The translations under genes were made by a program, and so were the position numbers. Below are positions 36,261-49,300 of a DNA stretch of 64,000 bases, one piece after another; position 1 is the stretch's first letter, and each line of letters starts with the position of its first letter. The stretch is from NCBI GenBank assembly GCA_022749755.1, contig CM040441.1, positions 5,088,741 to 5,152,740 on the forward strand, written 5' to 3'. A model generated the notes under the pieces. The model saw only the letters and a list, made by a program, of their open reading frames with translations, had not been told where the DNA came from and did no database searches. Origin of the DNA: Azadirachta indica (Eukaryota; Streptophyta; Magnoliopsida; Sapindales; Meliaceae).

Positions 36261-36384
36261 TGGGCATTTTCGGTTATTTCCCTTCCAAAATTCGTAAATT
36301 GAAAACAGTTAAATATTCCAACAGATCAAGAACTACGCTACGAAACGGGTGTAACGAATTACCGTTCGAAAATCCAAGACGAGG

Positions 36385-39300
36385 ATGTCGAAATTTAGGT
36401 TAAATTTATCATTTTTATTCTTTCAATTACATATGATCCAGTATTTATCAACAATTTCAGCAATCAGGTAATGTCAATCTCAATACTTTACGATTCCGAT
36501 TTCGTTTCATTCCTTCACGTTTAGGCTTTTTTTCTCAATTTCAGACCTTTCCTGTTGTAATTATTGTCGATGGTTAGTTCTGTCTGGCTAAAAAGAAATA
36601 AGAGACTTTAGTTTCATTGATTCGGTTTCCTAAACTAATTTGCCGCTGAATGCATTAGTCTTGGAAACTGGTTTTCTGTGTGTCGCAAATGTTAGGCAAG
36701 TTAGGTTTTACTATTTAACTATCAGAGAAGGGGAAAAGAAACTCATTTTCAGCTAGCAAATTTGTTTACCAGGTTATTTTAGTGAATCGTGAGAGTTTTG
36801 CATTTACTTTATACTTCAAAATTCAAAATTTCTAATTGTATTATAGCATTTGTTAGTTTTATCTAGGGGTGCCACTTCAGATTGGCATGTCGACTTGTGT
36901 CGTGTCAAATAAAGGTATAATATATTTTAGGTTAACTTGAACCTACTTATTTAATAGTCGTTTCAAGAATTGAAAATCCTACTTGAACACAATTATTAAG
37001 GCGGATGAAGCGGGTTTCGATAATGTCACCTGTTTGGCAGTCTTTTATATATGTTAATAAAAGTTTAAAATATTAATAATCTACCTACTTAAACGTTAAT
37101 AAATTTTATTCTAAATAGAATTGAATAAAATTGGGCAAATTTACATGAACTCTTTTAAAATGTGAATTTATACCTATTTAATCATACATAAGCTATTACA
37201 ATATGATTACTCAAATAGTTTATTGTATCCTAAAGGGGTTCAAGTGTTAAAACCTCTGAACCAATTGTGACAAATCCGTATCATCCATTTAGTAATCATG
37301 TTATTTTTTCTCAATCCAAATCCATTCATTCGCATCAAATTAGTGTTGAATAATAATGTCATGATCCAAATTACTACCCCTAGTTTTATCTCTAATGGTA
37401 GGATAATTTGAAGTGTCTATATATACTAGCGTGTTAGAAATCGATTACAAAATTAACTGTGGCCATTTGGCCAAATTTTAGGATGTATATGAAAATTGCT
37501 AAATTGTTTTTTTTTCTCCTTGGTTAATTGCATAATCTTTCTTACAATATGCTGAAGTGTTATTTTTTTATAGTTTGTTGCTGGTTTGAACTTTGTTTGA
37601 ACTTTTATGTTGAGAATGTTATTAGGAGCTGTTTCGAAAATTTGTTTTGGTTATGTATCTGGAGTTCCATTTTATCTTTACTTTTTTGTTTACCTAGTTG
37701 TAAATTTTTGTTGTAATAACGGCCCGGTTCATTGTTTTTTCATTTCTCCAATTTTGAATTATAGGAAGGATATTGGCTTTCAAGAAAAACCCTTCTGTAA
37801 AACTACAGTTCAAGGAAGATATTTATTATCTGACGATAATGGTAAGTGTTTTCCTTTCCTTGGCTGTATTTTTGACTTCCAAGAATTTTGAAGTACATTA
37901 TCTGATGTACTTGTTTGTTGAAGACATTAGACTATCATATTGTATGGAATAGTCATATTCTTTTCGGTTGTGACAGTGGTTAGCTGTTATAAACTATAGG
38001 TTCACTTCACACTGAAACGTTTATAGGACCTCTAAGGCTTCCAATGTCAGAAAAAGGATACTTTGTATTTGTATTATTCCCACTATATAAACATATGATT
38101 GTTGTAATAGTTGATTGTTATTAGTGTATAGATAATTTTTGTGTTAATGTTTAGGTTAAGCTCTATTTCTCATTTTGCTTTAATAGTTTTCTATCATGAA
38201 GATTGAGTTAATTGTGACTTGTTGATATGGTGGTCATTGAGTCAAATCTTAGCCCCAATTTGCTACAGATTAGGTTACTTGGAACAATTATACTAGCAAA
38301 ATTTACCACTCTAAAGATGGTTTCAACTAAAAGAGGGAAAAGGAATTTATATTTACTTTATTTTTCTTTCATGTCTTCAGTGTTCAGTTCATTTGCCTTT
38401 TGACTGGAGAATCTTCTATAGTTCATGGGCTGTGCTGGTAACTTTTTGCAAAATGTCCGGATGTATGAAATATGCTTGTGAGGTGCACATGAATTTGCCT
38501 TGCAATGTTAAAAATGTTGTATTTCATCGATCTTAGTGGCACTGTAATGTGGTCTTGCTGTTATTGAGTTCAGCAAGACAGGGAAATAACTATTCTTGAT
38601 GTCTATTTTTTGTCCGCTAATATGCCTCCACGTGCTCTCTTAACATTTATTCATGGAAATTAAGGAACCAGTGTGACAAACATTGCCATAAGTGGTGGAT
38701 TCACTAATTAGCCAAATTGTAATATCTGTAATTTGAGACTGTGCTTTTATTATGCATCTGCAAATTTCTACAGCATTTTTTTTCATAGTGTAGGCTTATA
38801 CTTTTGTTATTTTTCTACAGAATTCTGTTGTTTGTTTTGATTGCTTAGCATCCTAATTACTATTTATGTTGTAGGATATGTATGTGATGCCTTGTCAGTG
38901 GATCCAGAATCCCACTGCTGCCCTGTGAAAGGAGAGAAATTCTCTTGTCAGTGAGTTTTTCCTATGCAGGCCTTGGAAATGCTGGACTTGACCATGAATA
39001 CTATGTACGTTAACAGAAATTTTTTGCATTGTTTGCAGGGGATGTGATCTTGTTTCACAATGTTGCAACTCATATGAATTTTGTGTTTCATGCTGTGCTA
39101 ATCCTGCAAGAGTATTTCCTTGACCAGTCAATTGACTTTGTTCTTTACTTTTCCTCATATTCTATCATATAAATGTGCAAGATGGAACTTATTGCTTGGC
39201 CGAATCCTTACAGACACAAGTAGAACAAGTACTGAAGGTGAAGATTGCGAAGCCAGCAACTGCAGGTAAATTATTACGTTCTGGTGGAAAACTTTTGCAT

Positions 39301-42300
39301 ATTCTTTGAAAGGCGTTGGCTTTTAGTGTTGTCCTTCTGACTCTCCTCTAGCCATGTTGGGGAAATTTGAGTTCAATTTTCAATTGAGCTGATGGTTGCA
39401 TCCAAGTGATTTAGGATTAAAAACTAAGATTCTAGTGAGAGATGATTTTGAATGGAATGATGCTGATTATTAACTGATTTTGGGCTATTTTGGATGCTGA
39501 AGTAGCTATTTGATCTGCATGTCCCAAGAGCTTAGGAGTTAAAAAAGAAAAAGGGAGAGAGAGAGAGAGCTTGCATTTTCTTACCAACTAACAAGAAATG
39601 GCTTAAAGATAACAGTTACTTCATTCTCTACGCATTTGGACCTTTTTTTGGCAGGAATATATGAAAATGTTTTTGATTTTTGTGCCGGGAGATGTCGTCA
39701 CAATTCTGAGAGTGTGGTAAGAGCTATCCCTTCAAATGAGCTGCTGCTTCTTCTTCTTCTTCTTCTTCTTCTTTTCTCTCTCCTGAGAGCTGTTTCTTTG
39801 TGTTACATATAATGTTGTTCATCAGATAATTTAAATGAGCCAATCAGTGAATTTAGGAAATAATTTTGCTCCATAATGTTGAACAAAAATATTTTGCTCC
39901 ATAATGAGCTAGTTTTGTTGATGTAATGAGATGAGATTGGTATTTAGATGCTGAATGAAAAGTGAAAGTAGGATTTGTAATCTCTAAAGGGTTGAAATTG
40001 CCTCCACTAGGAAAACTAAAGAAGTTTCAGTGAAAGTTACTTGGATATGTTTGGAGGGCAGAATAGCATGGAGAGTTGTTCAAATACTTACTATGATAAG
40101 CCAGCAACTGCAGGTTATAACTTACTATATCTGAGTCAATTTCACAATGTGGTCTAGTGTTCAAATCCTTTCATTGTATTAATTAAATTGTCGTAAGGTG
40201 TGTTTGCCTTTTTTGTTATGCTTGTGGTCGTGCTTTTGTCTGATCATAGGCGCACATGAGAGGGGTCTGAGAGCCTAAAGACTATTGTTAGGTTAGGGGA
40301 AGTTTGTTGCTTCCTTTTCATAATGTCAACATAACAGCTTTGGTACATTTGATTAGCCATAATACTAGCATTGTGACTTTTAACACAGATACTTTTCTGA
40401 CTCTCGACCATTCGTTTCTTAGCTCATTTTCATCTTCAATATCAATGTCAACTCAACAATTTTTAGTTCCTTTAATATGATATGCCTAATACAAGCTTGG
40501 TCTGTCTTATGAGCTATGTCACTAATGTCTGTTGTGAATTGAATATTTCAGGTTCATGAAAATGCTTATCTTAGTGATTTTCATCATTGCTTCTCGTTGC
40601 CATCAAATTCTTCAGGTTAGTCCGGATGTGAATTTTGGTTGTTCTACATCATGTTTATTATGTTAGAGCTTGAACTTACCTCTTAACATAATAATTCGCA
40701 TAATTTTAACTGTATGAAGTTAAGTTGTAATCTGAGTACTCATGCATATATTATAAGACCTCTATGTAATTGGTTGTTTCATTTTGTTATTGGGTGCCTT
40801 TTTAGGATATTTTGAGGAGAAAACCCATAAACTTCTGACAAGGTCTTGTTAATCTAACATTTTAGCCCAGTCTTATGCGAGTATTTAAGAAAATGTTTAT
40901 TGGGGTTGAGTATATTGAGTGATTCGAAAATTTGTTTCTATATTTTCTAATTCCTGTTGTTAAGCATTTCGGTATGGGTCAGCTTTTAAATGTTTTAAAG
41001 CTTTTCTAACTTAGCTTATTAGCTGTGGAGAGGATAATTTAGACACTCTAAGATGATTTTAGTACATCTGGCATGCATATTTGGTGTTTATATGTTATTT
41101 AATCCCAAAAAAGAAAAGAATAAAAATCTGTTTGATTTGTTATTCTTTTCTGTACTACCGATTGCTATTTACATCTGCAAATTTCAAGTACATCAAACCA
41201 CTTAATCAAGTAACAAGTAAATTAACATTGGTGTTTAAAACTGCCAATCTTTACTTTATTTCCACAGGGGCTTGATTACTGCACAGCATACTCACAATCA
41301 TTGAACAGAAAATACTGTGCTGAAGTAGGTTTTTGGAAATCAAACATGCTCTGTAGGGGGAAAAAAAAAGAAAAGGGAATGATAATCAAGTCTCATCTTA
41401 TCCTGTTTGACAATCTTTTAAGGCTTGAGGATTGGAATATCCTATCAGGAGATTGGCAACAAAAATATTTAGCATGGCTGAAATTAATGTATAGCTGTAG
41501 TGGCCATGTTTAATTATAGAATTATGTCTTGAGATGCTTTATTGTAACTAGCAAAGGCCTCTCTATCGATATAACTGGAATAGAATACAAGCACAAAGTT
41601 TGTAAGTCAACCCAACTCCATAGTAACCCATTAAGCTCTGTTGAATTATCTACTTGCGCAGCAATATCCTTAGCTATTTTCTTGATTTGTACAGTTATAC
41701 TGTTTGGACACATAAATTATCTTTCAGAAGCACCATATTGTGTGAGTTGAATTTTCTCTTTGACAGGGGCCGGTGGTATACAGGTGGAAGCCAGACTCTC
41801 TGGTATTAATGTTATTATTGGAAGGTGAGTCGGTTTGAGGATTAATTTTGTGTCTTGGTTTAAACGTGCATAATACTTCTCTATAACTGAGCTTCTTCAA
41901 CTTCTATTTTCATGGTTGATAGGCAAGGTGAGTCCTGTGATTCAGTCTGCAAGTCCAATGGGCAGTCTTGTGTGGCAAATAAACTTTTGGTGCTTAATCA
42001 ATGTGATATGTGAGTTCTGCACAGTTTTATTTTTGTTTCCTTCTCAATTTTATCTATTTTATAGCTGAAACATCTTTCTTACGCTGTCTCTTTTAGTGAT
42101 TGATCTATATGAATGATTAGAATATATAATTTTTCTAAGTAGCTTCCTCTTGATTGTTTCTGAGTATCAAAAATAGCTCCCTCTTGATTGATATGTCTCA
42201 CGGAAGCATCTCTTTTTTAATATCTTTGCTTTTCCTTTCAACATTCTCTTTTGGTGAAGGTTAATCATTTTAAGGTATATTTTGATGTTTCTGTGGATTT

Positions 42301-43770
42301 AATAACATTTCATTTTTGTTGCTTAAGATATGATAAATGTCATAAGGTTGCATTTCAAAGGGATTTAAATAATTGAATGAGTCGATTGTGTTTAGATTTT
42401 GAAATATTGCGTATGTTAACCTGCTTCTCAGTGCTGATGCCTTGAGTATTTTTTCCTTCTTTTGGTTCTGATTTAATAATTCTTCATCAAAGAGTTGGTG
42501 CTCGATAATTGTTTTTTTTCCCCATCAAATGCTATGGCATATTTGATTGACACGAGATGGTTTCTTTTTGCTGTTAAATAAATTGTTAATTATTTCTAAC
42601 AAAGAAATACACTGCATGGGTTGGAATAAATTGTTACTGTAGCTTAGTTAAACTTGTTTAGAAATTTCTTGCTAATGTTTTTTTTTTTGTCCTTCATGTT
42701 TGTATCTGATTCCTTTTTCTTGTTCGTTCTGTTCCCTTTTTTATTTCCGAATAGTATGGAGAAGTATATGAGTTGTAAAGGAGGATGTTTGGCAAGCATG
42801 GGAGCAGATCAACCTGCTGAAGTTGTTGATGATGCGCCAAGCCATTTGGTATGTTTTCTCCTTTGCATTAAGTTCTCCTATCTCTTTGATTACATTTACA
42901 TTATAATAAACAGGAAGCATGTTATCTTTTACGTGTGTGAAAGACGTGAACAAAGGAATATACTTAGAGAAAGATTACAATTACTGCAAAGGCATTCTAT
43001 TGGTTTCTAGTAATTTTTCTCACTCTATTATCGCTTATGCACGGCGCATTCTATTATGCTGAATTACAACCATTTAGTCTTAGGAGAGTGCTATTATGGC
43101 GAATTAAGTTATGATTTGACTGAGAAACATTTAACTTAAATTCAACAATCTTATTGTGTAATGTTGAGTGTTAAGTTGCTGAAGTATCTCGTCAAGTAAA
43201 TTGAGTATTTTTTAAAATCAGTCTGTGGAAAATAAAAAAGAAAAAGAAAAAGAAAAGGAAAAACACTGAAGAAATGTGGTTGATTTTTCATGAGAATTTC
43301 AGATGTTCCTCTATTATGGGGTCTGGAATTCCTGGATTTCTTTTTCTTCAAAATCTCTGGCAAAGTAGCTTTGGCTGCTCTTCTTTTGTTTTTTTATCTT
43401 GGATGTGGAATATGTTGCAATACCAATTCCGTAGCATATACTTCTTAGTTCTTCCCAGAACATGAATCATTCAGTAGACAAACTTCTTTTCCTACAGCAA
43501 CTAGATAAGTTAAATGGAGTTCATCTCTAAAACTTGTTGTCAGAGACTTAAATTTCTTATGCAACCAAGTGATAAATTCATTAACACATTCTGGTAAATA
43601 TTGGAAATTTTGAAACCTTCTTAGATCAAATGATTTCTTCATAACTAGCGTTAAATATTTGGCTTTCTGTTCTTCAGAACCCCAGGGCATGCTTGTACAC
43701 TCGAACACAATCAATGCTTTCCTGTGATGGTTCACATCGGCACACCAGGAGACTCTGCCCCTGTGCATAG
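36385..43770 (+). CDS. SPRING/C12orf49 (DUF2054) family membrane protein, 11 exons
   Basis: Exons: 36385-36467, 37765-37841, 38875-38950, 39039-39111, 39214-39265, 39655-39716, 40552-40615, 41767-41824, 41923-42009, 42755-42848, 43678-43770. All junctions are GT-AG and phases agree, giving 272 residues and TAG. The N-terminus is a hydrophobic signal or anchor (F-R-L-N-L-S-F-L-F-F-Q-L). Then comes the family core: C-K-T-T-V-Q-G-R-Y-L-L-S-D, G-Y-V-C, H-C-C-P, C-C-N-S-Y-E-F-C-V-S-C-C, F-C-A-G-R-C-R-H-N-S-E-S-V-V-H-E-N-A-Y. Animal SPRING (about 205 residues) is a Golgi glycoprotein that licenses Site-1 protease for SREBP cleavage. Exons 8-11 add a second Cys-rich region (C-D-S-V-C-K-S-N-G-Q-S-C ... 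C-L-Y-T-R-T-Q-S-M-L-S-C ... L-C-P-C-A) that I do not recall from the animal protein. The plant role is unknown; ER/Golgi location is inferred. Confidence 0.82.
36864..37382. mobile_element. hAT-type MITE in intron 1, perfect 8-bp target duplication
   Basis: Begins TAGGGGTG and ends CTACCCCTA, the classic hAT terminal motif. The 8-bp GTTTTATC occurs at 36856-36863 and 37383-37390. 519 bp long and without an open frame. Confidence 0.9.
39747..39774 (+). repeat. (CTT)n microsatellite in an intron
   Basis: About nine units, close after the donor of exon 6 of the SPRING-like gene. Pyrimidine-rich, so it could affect splicing. Confidence 0.85.
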
Positions 43771-43944
43771 TACAATAACTGGTAACCTTCAGCTTCCTTA
43801 AAACTGTGTTCAGATCTTTGATTATACTTTTATACATTTTTATCGACATTAGAAGGTCCGAGAATTCATAAATTTAAAATAATATTTGTCTCAGTAAATA
43901 ACAGATATCACAAATTTGGTTAAAATAGCATTTGTATGTTTTCT

Positions 43945-44530
43945 AGTTCTAAGAAAATGGTTTTGAGCTTACCCTTGCTAGCTTTAGATAACAAAAATTT
44001 ATATTTTAACTATTTTTTTTTTTTTTTACATATAAATACATTAACAAACATGTTTCTTATCTATTTTTTGATTCATAAAACAATTTGAGTTTTTCAAAAA
44101 TGGTATAAAACTCATCCTTAGCTATCGTGATGAAGACTTTGGTACTAAATGAGTTGTATATAAATTCCCTAAAAAATACTTTCAGAATCTATTTCTCTTT
44201 TTTTTGTCCTCTTCTTTTACACAAATCATTCATGAATCCTGATATAGTTGAAGCAGTTTTTTGACAGGATTGTAAGCATGAAGCATGGTGGTGTATTTTG
44301 TATAATAGTGGTAATTTATCTGGAAATACTTACTGTAGATTAACATTAATCAAAGAGGACTTGTTATTTTTTGTTTTCATATTTTTCAGAAAATATTATT
44401 TATAATGTATTCAGGCCATTTTTTAATACTTTTTTATGGTTTTTTTTAAATTGAAAAATAGAATATAGTTGACACATGCTAGGTTTTTAAGTTTACCAAT
44501 GTTGAGAAATTGTTAAGAGGTGGATTTTCC
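43945..44530. repeat. Dispersed repeat, copy 2
   Basis: Aligns with 18625-19250 in the same orientation. It starts about 175 bp beyond the SPRING-like stop codon. Origin unknown. Confidence 0.65.
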
Positions 44531-44603
44531 GATAAATAATGTCCGAAAATTGAACACTAATTTTTTTAAAATAGAAAAAAGAAAGTAATGTTAGTGAGAA
44601 ACC

Positions 44604-44652
<49 letters not shown>

Positions 44653-45322
44653 TGTCCCATTTTTATTTACCATCAGAAGTTTGTTTATATTTAAGAAATT
44701 AAAATTGTATTTCATTTATAAGGAAGACAATTACCTAAAAGAAATTTTCATTTTTCTGGAAAATGAAAAAACATGTATGGAATACAAATGGGCGGGCAAA
44801 AAGCAGAATGAGTTCCAAAAAATTTGTCACTTCTCATTTATATGTTTATGAGTTTCCTTCCTCTAATCACCAAACAGAAATGTGTGAGTTAGAAAATATA
44901 AATGTTCTCGAGAATGACTTGCGATTGTATTGTTTCTAATTTTATGAGTAAATAAATCTTGCCATTAGGGCAGAATGTTTGTTCACAATCACATAAAAAC
45001 AAGCATACGAAAAAAATATTCCAGCCTCTCTTTGTCATCGCTCCCCATTAACAACATATATATATTTATATATATGTATATATTTCTTTATTCTCCACTC
45101 TACATGGTAAAAGTTTGAAGTAAGAATAAAGATACAATCTACCAATTGATTACTTACTTTCATAAATAATTCCACTACAAATATTATTTAAAACAAAAAC
45201 CTAACTCTCATTACTTTTGTTTGTCCTATGGTCGTGTGGTAGAACCATATTGTCACGTGACAGTATCACTCACTCACTTGGCGTTGTACAAATAACATAG
45301 TCTGTTGAGTAAAATCTCAACC
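44531..45322. other. Spacer between SPRING-like gene and GUN4, with a long (GA)n
   Basis: A (GA)n run of about 22 units lies at 44605-44649. The frame 44588-44851 exists only because it reads through that run. A TA-rich stretch lies at 45055-45085. The GUN4 3' UTR should lie at the right end. Confidence 0.5.
44605..44649 (+). repeat. (GA)n microsatellite
   Basis: About 22 uninterrupted dinucleotide units in the spacer between the SPRING-like gene and GUN4. Confidence 0.95.
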
Positions 45323-46117
45323 TCAAAAGCTATAATCAGGTTTGAACACTCTGTTGCTCGGTGGTTTTGATTTCAAAACTTCATTGTCAGTTCCTGTATC
45401 CTCACCAACCTTATCTTCTTTCTGTTCTTCTTCTTCTTCTTCTTCTTCTTCTTCCTCTTCCCTGCTCTCAAAAGCTGGATGGTTTAGAATACTGTTAAGC
45501 AACTGAGTTCCTCTGAGAGCATTTGTCAATGGCAAGTGACCTTCTGGAGTTTCTTCATCATTCTCCCAAATGAACTCATTTGGAAACGACCTGTAATTGT
45601 ATTGCTCAACTTCTGTTTGCAGCTTCTTCATCCACCCCACTTTCATGAAGAACCTTGTGAAGTCTTTGTTTACTTTTTGCCAAATCTTCTTCTGAATGCC
45701 GTACCCAAACTTGTTGTCACTGTACTGTCTCCAGAGGTCATCTATGGCTTTCAGGTCTGCTTCTGCAATGAACTGAACCTCAGAGAAGAACACATACCCA
45801 CGTTTCTGAGCTGCTTCACCGGCCAAAACAATCAGCAGCCGGCGAGTTTCCTCGTCGGCTTGCCGGAAGTTCTGGGCTGACAAGTGCTGCTGCAGAAGGT
45901 CAAAGGAAACGGGCTGAGAAGTAGAAGTTTGAGAAGAAGAAGAAGAAGAAGAAGTAGTTGATGGGGAAAGAGAGAAAGTTATCATAGACTTTGAAGGTGT
46001 ATTGATGGAAGAAGAAAGAGAAAGAGAAGTGGGTTTGAGGAAGGAGGGTGCGGCGTCAGATTGGTGGCGCCGGAGAAAAGAGTGGTGGTGGAGAGTTTGT
46101 AGAGAATTGGTGGCCAT
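45323..46117 (-). CDS. GUN4: GUN4, tetrapyrrole-binding protein, chloroplast
   Basis: Intronless, 264 residues. I start at M-A-T-N-S-L (ATG at 46117); the frame is open 73 codons further upstream but that part is a Leu/Ile low-complexity translation of the UTR microsatellites. Residues 1-70 are a Ser/Thr-rich transit peptide. The GUN4 core follows: D-L-L-Q-Q-H-L-S-A, F-R-Q-A-D-E-E-T-R-R-L-L, F-I-A-E-A-D-L-K-A-I-D-D-L-W, F-G-Y-G-I-Q-K-K-I-W and G-H-L-P-L-T-N-A-L-R-G. It binds protoporphyrin IX and Mg-protoporphyrin and stimulates Mg-chelatase through the ChlH subunit, and takes part in plastid-to-nucleus signalling. The C-terminus ends F-K-P-D-Y-S-F; the penultimate Ser matches the phosphosite known in land plants. 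A run of 12 Glu precedes the tail. Confidence 0.95.
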   Translation of the reverse strand: MATNSLQTLHHHSFLRRHQSDAAPSFLKPTSLSLSSSINTPSKSMITFSLSPSTTSSSSSSSQTSTSQPVSFDLLQQHLSAQNFRQADEETRRLLIVLAGEAAQKRGYVFFSEVQFIAEADLKAIDDLWRQYSDNKFGYGIQKKIWQKVNKDFTRFFMKVGWMKKLQTEVEQYNYRSFPNEFIWENDEETPEGHLPLTNALRGTQLLNSILNHPAFESREEEEEEEEEEEEQKEDKVGEDTGTDNEVLKSKPPSNRVFKPDYSF

Positions 46118-46336
46118 TTTATGCTTGGGAAGAAAGAAACAAAGAAATATGAAAGGATGGAGAAGAAGGTGAAGAGGGATTGATAAAGAAGGTGAAGAGA
46201 GTAATAATAATAATGGGAATAAATAAGAAAGAAATAATAATAATAATAATAATAATATAATAAGAAGAAGAAGAAGTAGAAGAAGAAGAAGAAGAAGAAG
46301 AAGAATAGAGAAGATACGAATGAAGTTGCAATGCAA
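46118..46336 (-). promoter_or_regulatory. GUN4 5' leader rich in CTT and AAT microsatellites
   Basis: On the coding strand it is pyrimidine-rich, with (TTC)n at about 46264-46305 and (ATT)n at 46233-46258. CT-rich leaders are common for plant photosynthesis genes. No TATA box could be placed. Confidence 0.45.
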
Positions 46337-49300
46337 TGTAAAGAGATGTTATGATGTCATAATGGTTTGGTTTGAGAATATTGTGGATACTGGTCTATCA
46401 TGAGCAATACAGAGAAGGATTTTGATTGGTTGAATATGGGTGAGGCTAGATCCTCTCTTTCTCTCTCTTTCTTTCTCCTGTCTATTATTAATGAATTTTT
46501 TTATCAAGAATTGAATAAAATACAAATGAAGAAACGTATGAAAATAAAAATTGACAATCTAGGCTTGTTTTAAATATCGTAATCATGGGGGTTAAAAATA
46601 TGAAGAAAGTAAAGTTACTAGACTAAATGTTTATAACTTATTAATAAAATATGGGGTCAATTGTTAACTTTTTAAAGTGGAGGTGATTAAAATACAAATA
46701 AATTTTATTTTTGGGCCCATACTATAAATATTTCATAGATGCCTGCCCTCCAAAATTTGAGAAAAAGGCATATACTTTGTTAGAGTTGCCCTTCAAATAG
46801 AAGTAAATCTTTTTCTCACTGACTAGACGAACGATAGCAAATCTGTCGATTATTATCTAAACAAATGCTAACAAGAAGTTGGAGTAAATATAAATAATTA
46901 TTTTAGGACCAAAAAAAAAGTCAAAAAGCTTTTTTAAAATATTAAAAAGAAAAGGAAATATTTTAAATAAGACAAAAATAATAAATTATAATATGCTAAT
47001 TACTTTTATGTTATTGTGTTAATAAAATTTTTAATTAGATATAATTTTATGTTGTTATTAAATAATTTGATTTAATTTTGATTAAAAATTAAAAAAAAAA
47101 GAGAATTTTGATGATTTTTATTTGTTATACATATAGTATCTATGTAAATTTTATATTTTTATTTATATTTATTATAAGCTTATTTTTTAAGAAAATATAA
47201 TAAATATAATTATTTAAATATATAAAAATATAATATTAAACATGTTTAATTTAAAAATTTGTTCATCACATTACATGTCAATTATTATCAAAAAAGTAAA
47301 AAAAAAAAAAGAGTTGGAAATATTTTAGTATATAGATTTTCTCCAACTCATTATTAATATTTTTTAATAATAATGCTTTTATTCATAGATTTTATAAATA
47401 GCATATAAATTTGGTTCAATTTATTATTAGCAATTTTTTTGTCCATAAACTTTATCAAATAATAAGTTTGAATAAAGGTTTTTTAATTTAATGTTTTAGT
47501 CTTTTGTTTTGTATATTAATAATAATACTGACTAAATTGTTAAAATTAAAAAAATTATGCTTTATTTTATTATTTTATTAAATTTGAATAAAATGATAAT
47601 AATTAGAGGACATTTAAGTCAAGTACTTACCTATTTTTTTCAAACTTAAAAAATAACTGTCCATTTACAAACTTCAAGAAATATTGTCTTTTCTCCAAAC
47701 TTCAAGAAGCATGCTTCGTATAAAAAGTTGGGAATAGGGAAAAAAATGTTTAAGTCTCTAAGATTTAGCTTATTGAATTTATTAGTCTTGATAATTTCAA
47801 AAATATATAAAAGAATTTATAAAATGATGATTATGCCTTCTATCAATAATAGTTATAAACAAAAATAATTATTAAAATATTTAAAATTTGACAAAATATA
47901 ATATATTTATCAAAACACATTGATAAATAGTACATTAATATAATATTCATTAATATTTTTTATTTTACATATTTTAACTATACATAAATATATAAATTAT
48001 AACATAATCACAAGTGTGGTAGTATATTATATTTTATTTATAGATTAATAACTAATATGTTATTAACATATTCAAAATAGTATTATGATTTATTTTATTA
48101 ATAAATTTTTGATAAATATACGATATTTTGTCAAATTTTAAAAATTTAATAATTATTTTTGTTAAATAACTGTTGCTGATATAGGTCATTATTTTTAAAT
48201 AAATTGAGATTTTAATAAATATTTTTAAAATTAATTAGTTTAATAGACTAAATTTTAAAGACTTGTAAATCCTTTTTTTTTAGAATATGTTGGGTGGTCA
48301 TGGACCCTCTAAACTTTACTCGTCCCTCGTTGCAAATGTTTTTCTTTTATATATTAATAATTTTACATATTAGGTGTTTTTTGAGCGTGAAATTATGGTC
48401 GAAGATAGTGAAATTTAAGTTAAAGGTAGGAGAAACTTACCAATATTTGGAACAATTTGTTACTGTTTTGCATTATATTTTTAAAACAGTATTTTTTAAA
48501 ATTATGAAGATGTTTTTTTTGAAAATTACTTTTAATAATAAAAAATTTGTTTAGTAGAATTTGTTAAAATTAATTTTTTAAAATAAAAGTAGTTGCAATG
48601 TGTTTTGTGTTATTTTTAAAATGAATAAAGTAGTTACTTTAAAGAAAATTTGTAATTTTTTGAAAAAACACGTTTTTGAAAAGGGTTGAAAATAATAACA
48701 GTTACTTTCACTTTTTAGTTAAAATTTTAAAAATAATATCTTTTATCTTTGAAAATGAATTTTACGAAACATACAACAAACCATATATATATTTTTTTAG
48801 TTTTCTATTTTTAAAGATGAAAAAGTGATTTCTGAAAACAAAACAAAACTGATGTAGAACAAAAATTAGGATAGAATAAATTAGGAAATTTTGTTTAGGT
48901 CCTGCTTAATTTATTTGTTTAATTGTAATTCTTAGTCAATATCTTTTTATTTGACTCAAGGAGAATATCAGTTTATTCCCTAAAACTTTAATGAGTTTCC
49001 ATCCGGCCCAAACTCTAGATTTCAAGGGTATCTAATTATCTATCCACACTCAAAACTCTCAAGAAGATCTACCGTTTTCCCAAACTTTAGGAAGCATATA
49101 TCAATTTCTCTTGCCATTTTCTTATTAAAGTCATAGTTAAATCACTTACGAGAATTTAATTCTACCTTCGTTATAAATTCGACAAATCTCTCTTCTTATG
49201 ATTATCTTTTCTCATCCATTCAAGATATAAGCTAGAACAATATTAATATCATTTGCATCACAAACAACCACTTAACATTTTCATTGTAATTCACAATCCT

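Noticed and set aside
43445..43849. 134-codon minus-strand open frame
   Set aside because: It lies antisense over exon 11 of the SPRING-like gene, whose plus-strand reading gives the family-like Cys-rich end and a stop; the minus frame has no recognisable domain.
44588..44851. 87-codon frame with an R-E repeat
   Set aside because: Produced by reading through the (GA)n microsatellite.
45536..45880. Plus-strand frame across GUN4
   Set aside because: Antisense shadow of a well-identified gene.
46118..46336. N-terminal extension of GUN4 by 73 residues
   Set aside because: It is a Leu, Ile and Ser run translated from microsatellites in the leader; the ATG at 46117 gives a normal transit peptide and the usual length.
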